Assembly (NCBI RefSeq): GCF_000158815.1
Contig: NZ_GG657738.1
Location: forward strand, 6,274,576-6,338,575
Length of the DNA: 64,000 nt
Direction: 5' to 3'
Origin: Micromonospora sp. ATCC 39149
Lineage (GTDB): Bacteria > Actinomycetota > Actinomycetes > Mycobacteriales > Micromonosporaceae
Part shown: positions 54,237 to 61,445 of the stretch, piece after piece
Position numbering within the stretch: position 1 is the stretch's first letter
How the letters are laid out: each line of letters opens with the position of its first letter
Program-made: the position numbers and the translations under genes
The notes under the pieces: model-generated
Told to the model about the DNA's origin: nothing
The model's input: the letters and a program-made list of their open reading frames with translations, nothing else
Database searches by the model: none

Positions 54237-54782
54237 TCATGGGGAGCTTGCGATACTCCGCAGTGCGGACAGATAGCGTAAGGTCATCGCGCGTTGCGCG
54301 AGATGGGAAAGAGGTTCGGCTAGCCGCAACAAACGCGAACTCGGCCGTGAGAATGCTCGAATCGAGAACCAGACCCGGTTGTCGAGGTCACGCGTCACAA
54401 CGAATTCCTCCTCACCGCTTTCCGGATGTCCGGACAGCGTGCCGTAGGCGAACCCATTCGCTTGTCGTTCGTTGACCACGTAAACGATCCGACACGGCGC
54501 TTGGATGCGGAAACCAGCAACTGGGAGCTCAAGAGAAACGTTGGCGCCGGCGTTGACGGGAATGGCAGATGACGAGACTGCCAGACCGGCCCTTCTGTGC
54601 ATCTCCAGGCAAAGGAGAGCATCTGAAGCCTTGTTGAATGAGGCATCGCCCAAGCCGATCGCCTCAACAAGGGAGATGTGACGGTAACCGCGACGGGGCT
54701 CGCGGCCAGCAGTTCCCGGGTTGGAGTAGGTGAAGTCTCTACCTGAAAGTTCGTCAAGCGATGCTGGCCGTATTCTGATCAT
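54237..54782 (-). CDS. DUF1990 family protein
   Basis: 181 aa. Opening LSGRDFTYSNPGTAG, middle RIVYVVNERQANGFAYGTLSGHPE and the closing MTLRYLSALRSI match DUF1990 (UPF0548), small proteins of unknown function. The stretch is visibly less GC-rich than its neighbours (for example ATCATTATCAGAGCATACC at the 5' end), which hints at separate ancestry. Confidence 0.8.
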   Translation of the reverse strand: MIRIRPASLDELSGRDFTYSNPGTAGREPRRGYRHISLVEAIGLGDASFNKASDALLCLEMHRRAGLAVSSSAIPVNAGANVSLELPVAGFRIQAPCRIVYVVNERQANGFAYGTLSGHPESGEEEFVVTRDLDNRVWFSIRAFSRPSSRLLRLAEPLSHLAQRAMTLRYLSALRSIASSP

Positions 54783-54886
54783 TATCAGAGCATACCAATG
54801 CGATCAGATGCAATGGTCCATGAATGTGTCGCTTTGTAGACGCGCTGCGCGCGGTGGTGGCCCATCTTGGCTCTACGAGACCCGCC

Positions 54887-56506
54887 TTAAGATGGACAGC
54901 GGCTACGGCGTGGCCCGATCGGCTGGAGCACGACGTCGGCGGTGGTTTGCGCCCGCCACTTCGGGTTCAGCCGTACCGGGAGGGCGGGCGCCTGCCACGC
55001 CGTGGCCGCGAGCGAGATCGCCCGAGCGCGGCGGGGCGGCGGGCCGGGCGTCAGGTCACCGTTGAGAAAGGCGGCCAGCATCCGTGACATGGCCGGCTTG
55101 CCGATCAGCCGCCCGTGGGTGGCCGCGACCTCGACCAGGGTGATCTGCGTGGACCCCGGCGGCGGCGGGAGGACCAGGGTGTCGATGGCCGGCAGGAACG
55201 CGACCATCCGCACCCCGGGCACCGGGCAGAGCATCTGGTTGCGGTAGAGCGGCGCGTTGTCCAGCAGCGAACGCAGGAACGGCGCGTCAGCGTCGTGCCC
55301 GGCCGTCCAGAACAACCCGCGCAGCAGCCATCCCGTACCGATCCCCCAACCTGCGTTGGCCCCCCTCGGCGGGTAGTAGGCACGGCCAGCCCGGACCAGC
55401 GGGCTGACCAGGACCGCGCTGTCCACCCCCGGATGCGGCCCGCGAGAAAGGTAGTAACGCACAATCATGGCTCCTTCGCTCTCCCCGACGATCGCCACCG
55501 GCCGGCCGGTGGCGGCGTGTACCCGCGCCACCTGCTCGCCGAGGAGCCGAGCCGAGTTCGGGATCGACTGGTAGGTGTCGACGGCGGAGTATGGGCGGGC
55601 CCGGCCGTCGGCGTCGAGGCCCCGATAGGAGAAGCGCAGCACCGGCCCGGCCGGCGGCGCGGGGTCCCCGGCAAAGGCGGACTCGTGACCGGCAATGAAG
55701 ATCACGATGTGCCGTACCCGGGACAGCTCGGGGCTCGGCGGGAGCACGTCAGTCTGACTGCGCAGCGCCGCGCGGTCGCCAACCACCAGGCCGACGACGG
55801 CCAGGACGGCGACGAGCGGGGCCACCGGGACCAGTCGCCAGCGCATCCGCTCCTGGCGCACGTCGGCCCGGACCAGCCGTTGCCAGAGCAACCCGTTGAC
55901 CGCCCCCACCACGCCGGCCGTCAGCGCTGCCCAGAAGGCCGGGGTGGCGGCAACGAGGACACCGCCGACGGTAAGGGCCGCGAAGTTGACAAGCGTCCAA
56001 CCGATCAGGCGGAGCGGCGGCAGGCCGTGCCACCAGCCCCGCACGATCCCGCCGGGCAGCACGAACGCCGCCAGGATCACCACCGGCACCAGCAGCCCGA
56101 AGAAGATGGGGGCCAGCGAGAACTCGGCGGTGACCACGTCCAGCGCAGCCCACGGCAGCAGGATCACGACCATGGCCATGGTGAAGAGCAGGCTGCGCCC
56201 GACCAGCCGGCGCAACGCCGGCCGGGGACGCTCCTGGGGCCAGGCGAGCGCGACGTACCCAGCGCAAAGCAGCCCGCGTACGACGACCACCCCGACCAGT
56301 GCGGCGGCAAAGCCCAACCAGCCGTGGTGATAGACGAGCACCCAACGCAGATCATGGAACACGCTGTACGGCCAGATGGCGCTGGCCTGCGGCGTCATGG
56401 CCCGGGTAAACAGGTAGCCGACGGCGGTCATCATTGCCGCCTCCGCCGCGGGTGGCGCCGCGGTCAGCACGAGGAGCAGTGCCAGGCGCACCCGCGCACG
56501 CTGCAC
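54887..56506 (-). CDS. membrane protein with C-terminal alpha/beta-hydrolase-like domain
   Basis: 539 aa. A signal-like N-terminus (VRLALLLVLTAAPPA) and about seven further hydrophobic segments fill residues 1-255. An extracytoplasmic region follows with a nucleophile elbow AIVGESEGAMIV near residue 360 and a late VEVAATHGRLIG that could supply His, so a lipase/esterase-like domain is likely. The GTG at 56506 follows AGGAGGGA. The frame is open further up to a GTG at 56713 preceded by GGAGGCGG, which would add ~69 soluble residues. Function unknown; activity on cell-envelope or lipid substrates is a guess. Confidence 0.7.
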   Translation of the reverse strand: MQRARVRLALLLVLTAAPPAAEAAMMTAVGYLFTRAMTPQASAIWPYSVFHDLRWVLVYHHGWLGFAAALVGVVVVRGLLCAGYVALAWPQERPRPALRRLVGRSLLFTMAMVVILLPWAALDVVTAEFSLAPIFFGLLVPVVILAAFVLPGGIVRGWWHGLPPLRLIGWTLVNFAALTVGGVLVAATPAFWAALTAGVVGAVNGLLWQRLVRADVRQERMRWRLVPVAPLVAVLAVVGLVVGDRAALRSQTDVLPPSPELSRVRHIVIFIAGHESAFAGDPAPPAGPVLRFSYRGLDADGRARPYSAVDTYQSIPNSARLLGEQVARVHAATGRPVAIVGESEGAMIVRYYLSRGPHPGVDSAVLVSPLVRAGRAYYPPRGANAGWGIGTGWLLRGLFWTAGHDADAPFLRSLLDNAPLYRNQMLCPVPGVRMVAFLPAIDTLVLPPPPGSTQITLVEVAATHGRLIGKPAMSRMLAAFLNGDLTPGPPPRRARAISLAATAWQAPALPVRLNPKWRAQTTADVVLQPIGPRRSRCPS

Positions 56507-56724
56507 GTTCCCTCCTCTCGCCCGCAATGGCGGCGTTGCCGGGTACCCCTCCTGACGCCCGCCATTCCCCGGTCGCTCGCGCCGCCCGGAATTGGCCTCG
56601 GGCGACCTTATGGTGGGGATCGTCCGCCATCCCGACCCGGTGCCCTGCCCCAACTGCACGGCGAACAGGCACGCCATGGCGGCGATCGCTTCGCGTTCGT
56701 CGTCATCGCTCACTGCTGACCGCC

Positions 56725-56945
56725 TCCGGGTCTGGTTCGCTCGTGCCGGTCGATGATCTGGTGGAGGGCGGCGCGCGCTGACGGTGGCGTCAATCGCAGT
56801 GGTTGCGGGGTGAGCGGGCCGGCGATCAGCGCCTGCCTGCGGCCGGCCTCGGCGCGTGCCAGCTCGACGTGGGTGTCGGTGCAGGTGATGTTGGCGCAGG
56901 CGGCCTCGCAGCGGTCCAGGCTGGGCCGGTTTTCTGAGGATCAGA
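56725..56945 (-). pseudogene. small integrase-associated-type fragment
   Basis: The - strand reads LDRCEAACANITCTDTHVEL and then ALHQIIDRHERTR, similar to C-terminal parts of actinomycete integrase/recombinase-associated proteins. No start or complete domain is seen. It lies upstream of the membrane hydrolase in an otherwise featureless gap (56507-56979). Possibly a scrap of an integrated element. Confidence 0.35.
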
Positions 56946-56979
56946 TAGTCGGGCCGACCATCGGTAGGATCGCCTGTCG

Positions 56980-57648
56980 ATGAACGCCGACGCCAGAATC
57001 GACATGATCGCAATCCCGGCAGGCCGGGTGACCCTGTCGGACCGACGGACGTGTTCCAGCTGGCCGGTCGAGCTCGCGCCGCACTGGCTCGCGGTGGTCC
57101 CGGTTACCCAAGCGCTCTACGCCCAGATCACTGGTCAACGGTCGAGCACGCCGGCGGATGACCACTTGCCCGTGGCCGGCGTGTCCTGGCTGGAGGCGGT
57201 CAGGTTCTGCAACGCCTTGTCGCGATACGAGGGTTTGGCCTGCGCGTATCAGCTTGACGGCAAGGATGTCGAGTGCGACGCGACCACCGACGGGTACCGG
57301 CTCCCGACCGAGGCGGAGTGGGAGCACGCGTGCCGAGCCGGTACGACCGGTCCCCGGTACGGCCCGCTGGACGACATCGCGTGGTATCGCGGCAACTCCC
57401 AGCAGCGGCCCCACCCGGTCGGCGGTAAGCAGGCGAACGCGTGGGGCCTGCGGGACATGCTGGGCAACGTCTGGGAGTGGTGCTGGGACATCTACGACGC
57501 CGAGGTCTACGGCACCTACCGGGTTCTGCGTGGCGGGGGCTGGTTCGACGAACCCTGGAGCTGCCGGGCCTCGGTACGACGCCGCAGCCATCCCACCCTG
57601 CGCATCGACGACCTGGGATTCCGCCTCGCCCGCTCCATCCCGTGCTGA
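56980..57648 (+). CDS. formylglycine-generating-enzyme-like (SUMF1 fold) protein
   Basis: 222 aa. FGE-sulfatase domain: PVTQALYAQITGQ near residue 45, VAGVSWLEAVRFCNALS near 65, YRLPTEAEWEHACRAGT near 105, GLRDMLGNVWEWCWD near 155, RVLRGGGWFDEPWSCRASVR near 180-200 and GFRLARS at the end. Many members are not true sulfatase activators; several serve as hydroxylases or ligand-binding folds. No sulfatase gene is in the window. Length is short for FGE and there is no signal peptide, so cytosolic. Confidence 0.87.
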   Translation: MNADARIDMIAIPAGRVTLSDRRTCSSWPVELAPHWLAVVPVTQALYAQITGQRSSTPADDHLPVAGVSWLEAVRFCNALSRYEGLACAYQLDGKDVECDATTDGYRLPTEAEWEHACRAGTTGPRYGPLDDIAWYRGNSQQRPHPVGGKQANAWGLRDMLGNVWEWCWDIYDAEVYGTYRVLRGGGWFDEPWSCRASVRRRSHPTLRIDDLGFRLARSIPC

Positions 57649-57734
57649 CGGGGCCGCAGGCGAGATCGCTGGCGAGGCGGTTCAGGCCGGGCTAGGTTCT
57701 GTCTTGCGGATCATGAGTCCCGCTCGTTGAGCCT

Positions 57735-57915
57735 GTAAGGCTCGAGGTGATCTCTCGAACCACGAGTGGGCTGTGCTGGCACCGTTGTTGCCGGCGCAGC
57801 CCGTACGGGGTGGCCGGTGGCGGGATTACCGGCAGGTCATCAACGGGATCTGCTGGGGGGACGTGGGCCGGTTGGAGGCCCACGTCCCCAACGACCAGAT
57901 CGCCAACCGGAATTT
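57735..57915 (+). mobile_element. IS5-family transposase N-terminal fragment
   Basis: The + strand translates to LSNHEWAVLAPLLPAQPVRGGRW, then DYRQVINGICW, the conserved N-terminus of IS5-type transposases. It then jumps to PNDQIANR, a sequence that belongs near the C-terminal half of such proteins (compare 58457-58482). An internal deletion has therefore joined the two ends. Confidence 0.75.
57887..57912 (+). repeat. 26-bp direct repeat, copy 1
   Basis: CCCAACGACCAGAT followed by CGCCAACCGGAA. It recurs at 58457-58482 with a single C/T difference. The two copies flank the small secreted-protein gene. Confidence 0.85.
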
Positions 57916-58034
57916 GTCACCGTGCGGACAACGGCATTATGGCCGAATTCTAGTGACCGAGTGGCCGATCCCGCTCCACATCGATCTGTTCAAAAATTTA
58001 TGTTGATCGATTTAGTGACTCTCGAAGGACAAGC

Positions 58035-58340
58035 ATGCGTAAAGTCACTCGGCTCCGCCGGCTCGGCCTCGTCTCAGCAGCGGTGGCGCTCGGCCTGGCA
58101 ACCACACCTGTGGCCGCGTACGCCGACGGCTATGACACCCCTCGCAGCGCCACTGTCGACGGGGCGGGCAGCACCTATGCGGCCGGGAAGGCGGCGGCCG
58201 AACAGCGGGCCCGGGCGGCCGTCCTTGCAGTGGGCCACGACTGCACCCCCGGGCAGTACGATACATTTCTGACCTATATGTCCCCCGGTGGCGGCACGTG
58301 GGTCTTCCGGTCCACCCACCAGGCGATGTGCGTCGATTGA
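58035..58340 (+). CDS. small secreted protein of unknown function
   Basis: 101 aa. A signal peptide is clear: positive MRKVTRLRRLG, hydrophobic LVSAAVALGLATTPVA, cleavage probably after AYA near residue 30. The ~70-residue mature part has two Cys (HDCTPGQ and MCVD at the C-terminus) that may form a disulfide. No family recognised. It lies between two pieces of transposase sequence that carry the same 26-bp repeat, suggesting it was brought in or stranded by transposition. Confidence 0.65.
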   Translation: MRKVTRLRRLGLVSAAVALGLATTPVAAYADGYDTPRSATVDGAGSTYAAGKAAAEQRARAAVLAVGHDCTPGQYDTFLTYMSPGGGTWVFRSTHQAMCVD

Positions 58341-58379
58341 CCAAGTGTCGGCCTGATCGGCCTAGGGTCACCTCCCGTG

Positions 58380-58500
58380 GCTGGGCGTCGCCCAAGCACG
58401 CAGGCGCGAACCGGACCGCCTTGCGGGACAAGGGCATCACCACGATCATCCCCGAGCCCAACGACCAGATTGCCAACCGGAAGCGGAACCTAGACCGCTC
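58380..58500 (+). mobile_element. IS5-family transposase 3' fragment
   Basis: The + strand translates to ALRDKGITTIIPEPNDQIAN, a common motif of IS5-group transposases just before the final catalytic region. Upstream and downstream parts are missing. Contains repeat copy 2 (58457-58482). Confidence 0.75.
58457..58482 (+). repeat. 26-bp direct repeat, copy 2
   Basis: CCCAACGACCAGAT followed by TGCCAACCGGAA, differing from copy 1 (57887-57912) at one base. Both encode PNDQIANR of a transposase. Confidence 0.85.
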
Positions 58501-59221
58501 CCCAGTGAAGGGACAGGCCAGTGGCGGCCCGGTCGGCGGTGATCTGCATCATGCTTCCCAGCATCGTCGCCCGGTCCGCCACCAGGGCCGTCCCGTCGGG
58601 CGCGTACGTGATCCGGTCGCTGACCAGCACCGGCGCTCCCTCGTCCTCGTCCAGATGCCGGGCTACGTCCGCGTTCAGCACCTCCGGCCGGATCGTCTCC
58701 GCCGCCCGGGCCACCACCACCCCCAGGTCGGCCAGGGCCGCGTACAGCGACGTGTCGGTGAAATCCACGTCGCGCAACCGGTCCGCGTGCGGCTCGCGTA
58801 CCCAGGAGATCTGATGAATGGCGCGGCGACCAGCGAACGCGCGGACCCGCTCCAGGCGCAGGCCCGTCTCGGCCTCGCGGACCCGCAGCCGGGCAGCGAC
58901 GCGCGAGGGCACGCGGCGCTGTGCGCGGGAGATCACCGTCGTGCGGACCTCGTGGCCCTGCTCGCGCAAATCGTCGTCGAAGCTCCGCAAAGCTCCCAGC
59001 TGGTATGCCGCATGGGGCGGTGCGACAAAGGTGCCCTTGCCGGGCTGCTGGACGATAAGCCCCTCGGTGCTCAGCTCGCGCAGGGCCTGCCGCAGCGTCA
59101 TCAGAGTGACGCCGTACTCCGCGCTCAGCTCGCGTTGCGGGGGCAACGCTTCGCCCGGCACGTAGTGACCGTCGCGGATCTTTGCGGCGAGGTCGGCGGC
59201 GATGGCCCGATAGCGTGCCAC
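58490..59221 (-). CDS. GntR/HutC-family regulator with UTRA domain
   Basis: 243 aa. N-terminal winged helix (PPQRELSAEYGVTLMTLRQA, GLIVQQPGKGTFV, residues 25-68) and a C-terminal UTRA ligand-binding domain (residues 90-235, ERVRAFAGRRAIHQISWV). HutC-type regulators sense sugars, amino acids or other small molecules. A 23-bp near-palindrome lies 78 bp upstream (59299-59321), a likely autoregulatory operator. It is in line with trpBA on the same strand, but a 137-bp gap suggests its own promoter. Confidence 0.92.
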   Translation of the reverse strand: MARYRAIAADLAAKIRDGHYVPGEALPPQRELSAEYGVTLMTLRQALRELSTEGLIVQQPGKGTFVAPPHAAYQLGALRSFDDDLREQGHEVRTTVISRAQRRVPSRVAARLRVREAETGLRLERVRAFAGRRAIHQISWVREPHADRLRDVDFTDTSLYAALADLGVVVARAAETIRPEVLNADVARHLDEDEGAPVLVSDRITYAPDGTALVADRATMLGSMMQITADRAATGLSLHWGAV

Positions 59222-59298
59222 TGTTCTCCCTCCCGCTGCGTCGGTTTTTCCGCTTCCAGGATCGGCGACTTGCGCTGATCAATGCGCTCCGGTGTTAC

Positions 59299-59321
59299 AG
59301 ATCAGCGGCAGCCGCCGATCT
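59299..59321. promoter_or_regulatory. 23-bp near-palindrome upstream of the GntR gene
   Basis: AGATCAGCGGC-A-GCCGCCGATCT; the arms differ at one position. It lies between the trpA stop (59359) and the GntR start (59221) on the - strand. It can serve as a GntR operator or as a hairpin terminator for trpA; related GATC/CGGC words recur on both sides. Confidence 0.6.
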
Positions 59322-59358
59322 TGAGGCGCGGCTGTCGCTGATCTGCGGCCACCGCCGA

Positions 59359-60081
59359 TCATCGCACGGGGGCCACCAGAGACAGCGCGGCCCGCAGCGA
59401 CGCCACGAAGGCACCGACCTCGGCGGGACCCGCCCCGTCGAGGATGCGCCGCATGACGGCCGCCCCGACGATGACCCCGTCGGCGACCGCCGCCGCCTCG
59501 GCCGCCTGCTCCGGGGTGGAGATGCCGAAGCCCAGCAGCACGGGCAGGTCCGTGACCTGCTTGAGCCGGGCGGCCAGAGCGGCGGCCGACGGTGCGAGCC
59601 GGTCGCGTTCGCCGGTCGTGCCCATGACCGAGATCGCATACACGAAGCCCTGGCTGCGCTGGCCGATCTCGGCGAGCCGGTCGTCCGGCGTGGCGGGCGA
59701 GGCGAGCAGACTCACCTGGACGCCCGGCACCTCCAACCCGGCCAACTCGTCGAGGGGCAGGTCGGGCACGATCAGCCCGGTCACCCTGGCCGCCGTCAGC
59801 GCGTCGCCGAACCCGGGACGCAGCGCGATGTTGGCGTATGTGCTGGCGATGAGGGGGATGTCTATCCGCACTTTGGCGAGATCTTCCAGGACCGAGGCGG
59901 GCGTCGTGCCTCGGGCGAGCGCCGCGTCCGAGGACTCCTGAATGGTGGGACCGTCCACCGTGGGATCGGAGAACGGCAGCCCGACCTCGATCAAGTCGGC
60001 TCCGGCGTGCTCGAAGGCGCTCAGGTACGCCGTCCAGCCCGGCACGACCCCGCCGGTGATGTAGGGCATCAGCAGCTTCAT
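59359..60081 (-). CDS. trpA: tryptophan synthase alpha subunit
   Basis: 240 aa. TIM-barrel TrpA: LIEVGLPFSDPTVDGPTIQ near residue 30-48 holds the catalytic Glu and Asp, GLIVPDLPLDE near 110, YAISVMGTTGER near 155 and LLGFGISTPEQ near 190. Cleaves indole-3-glycerol phosphate to indole, which passes to TrpB. Slightly short for the family (typically 260-270), the N-terminus starting directly at the first strand. ATG 60081 overlaps the trpB stop. No trpC, trpD or trpE is next to the pair. Confidence 0.92.
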   Translation of the reverse strand: MKLLMPYITGGVVPGWTAYLSAFEHAGADLIEVGLPFSDPTVDGPTIQESSDAALARGTTPASVLEDLAKVRIDIPLIASTYANIALRPGFGDALTAARVTGLIVPDLPLDELAGLEVPGVQVSLLASPATPDDRLAEIGQRSQGFVYAISVMGTTGERDRLAPSAAALAARLKQVTDLPVLLGFGISTPEQAAEAAAVADGVIVGAAVMRRILDGAGPAEVGAFVASLRAALSLVAPVR

Positions 60082-61259
60082 GCGAGGTCCGCCTCCGCGA
60101 TCAGGGTGGTGATGTCCTTGTCGCCGCGCCCCGAGAGCGTGACGAGCACGGTCGATCCGCTGGGCAGCTCCGGCGTACCGGCGGCGCGGACGACCCAGGC
60201 GACCGCGTGGGCCGATTCGATGGCGGGCAGTACGCCCTCCGCCCGCGCGAGCCGGACGGCGGCCGCGACCGCCTCCCCGTCGGAGACGGTGACATACCGG
60301 GCGCGCCCCAGATCGCGCAGGTACGCGTGCTCGGGGCCGACGCCGGGGTAGTCCAGCCCAGCCGCGATCGAGTGCGCCTCCTTGATCTGCCCGTGCTCGT
60401 CCTGGAGGAACAGCGACTGGAAGCCGTGCAATACGCCGATCTCCCCGTTCGCCGCGCCGGAGCCGCCCTCGGCTTCCACCCCGACGAGCTTTGCCGATGT
60501 CTCGACGAATCCGGCGAACGTGCCCGCCGCGTTGCTGCCGCCGCCGACGCAGGCGACCACGTAGTCGGGGGTGGCACCGGGCAGTTCGGCCGCGCACTGC
60601 CGCCGGGCCTCGTCACCGATGACGCGCTGGAACTCGCGGACCATCGCCGGATACGGGTGCGGACCGATGACCGAGCCCACGCAGTAGTACGTCTCGTCGG
60701 CGTCTGTCACCCAGTGGCGCATCGCCTCGCTGGTGGCATCCTTCAGCGTACGGCTGCCGGTGGTCACCGCAACGACCTCGGCGCCCAGCAGCCGCATACG
60801 GAAGACGTTGTGCGCCTGGCGTTCCACGTCGCGTTCGCCCATGAACACCTTCACCGGCAAACCCAACAGGGCACCGGCCGTCGCCGTCGCGACGCCGTGC
60901 ATGCCCGCCCCGGTCTCGGCGATCAGGCGCGTACGCCCCATGCGCCGGGCCAGCAACGCCTGTCCGAGCACATTGTTGATTTTGTGTGATCCGGTGTGCG
61001 TCAGGTCTTCCCGCTTGAGCAGTACCGTCACGCCGAGCTCGGCCGACAGCCGCAGGGCCGGCGTCAGCGGGGTCGGCCGTCCCGCGTACGCCGACAGCAG
61101 CGCGGCGAGGCTGCCGCGGAAGCCGGGATCGGCCCACGCCTCCGAGAAGGCCTCGGCGACGGCCTCGCAGGCGGGGATCAGGGACTCCGGCACGTACCGC
61201 CCGCCGTAGCTCCCGTACCGCCCCGGAACGACTGTCGGCCGCACTGTTATAGAACTCAT
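60078..61259 (-). CDS. trpB: tryptophan synthase beta subunit
   Basis: 393 aa. PLP Lys in THTGSHKINNVLGQALLA near residue 92, AETGAGMHGVATATA near 115, VACVGGGSNAAGTFAGF near 235, EGVLPAIESAHA near 355. Condenses indole with Ser to Trp. Usual length. ATG 61259 lies inside a pair of GTTATAGAAC repeats that may be an operator. Since trpBA stand without the rest of the pathway and next to a large LuxR-type regulator, they could be a second, pathway-dedicated copy, but no product genes are visible here. Confidence 0.93.
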   Translation of the reverse strand: MSSITVRPTVVPGRYGSYGGRYVPESLIPACEAVAEAFSEAWADPGFRGSLAALLSAYAGRPTPLTPALRLSAELGVTVLLKREDLTHTGSHKINNVLGQALLARRMGRTRLIAETGAGMHGVATATAGALLGLPVKVFMGERDVERQAHNVFRMRLLGAEVVAVTTGSRTLKDATSEAMRHWVTDADETYYCVGSVIGPHPYPAMVREFQRVIGDEARRQCAAELPGATPDYVVACVGGGSNAAGTFAGFVETSAKLVGVEAEGGSGAANGEIGVLHGFQSLFLQDEHGQIKEAHSIAAGLDYPGVGPEHAYLRDLGRARYVTVSDGEAVAAAVRLARAEGVLPAIESAHAVAWVVRAAGTPELPSGSTVLVTLSGRGDKDITTLIAEADLA

Positions 61260-61275
61260 GCAAGAGTTATAGAAC
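61246..61275. promoter_or_regulatory. tandem GTTATAGAAC repeats over the trpB start
   Basis: GTTATAGAAC occurs at 61246-61255 and 61266-61275, a 20-bp period, on either side of the trpB start codon; with flanks the pair is also a near-palindrome (ACTGTTATAGAACTC / GAGTTATAGAACAGT). AT-rich in a GC-rich setting. Possible repressor site or leaderless promoter element. Confidence 0.5.
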
Positions 61276-61445
61276 AGTTGGGTTCACTCTGGCAAGGTGG
61301 TCCGGACGAGCTCGTTGACACGTACAGGCTCAGGTCTGTCCCACTGCAGCCCGGCCGCCTGCTACTCCGAACTCCGCACCCCCGTCTCCGGCTGCCACCC
61401 AGCTGCTCGACCGTCGGCCGGACCACGTCGGCTCTGCCGTCGAGG

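Noticed and set aside
55115..56719. 534-codon + strand open frame
   Set aside because: Shadow of the membrane hydrolase gene; translation is low-complexity Arg/Gln/Asp-rich.
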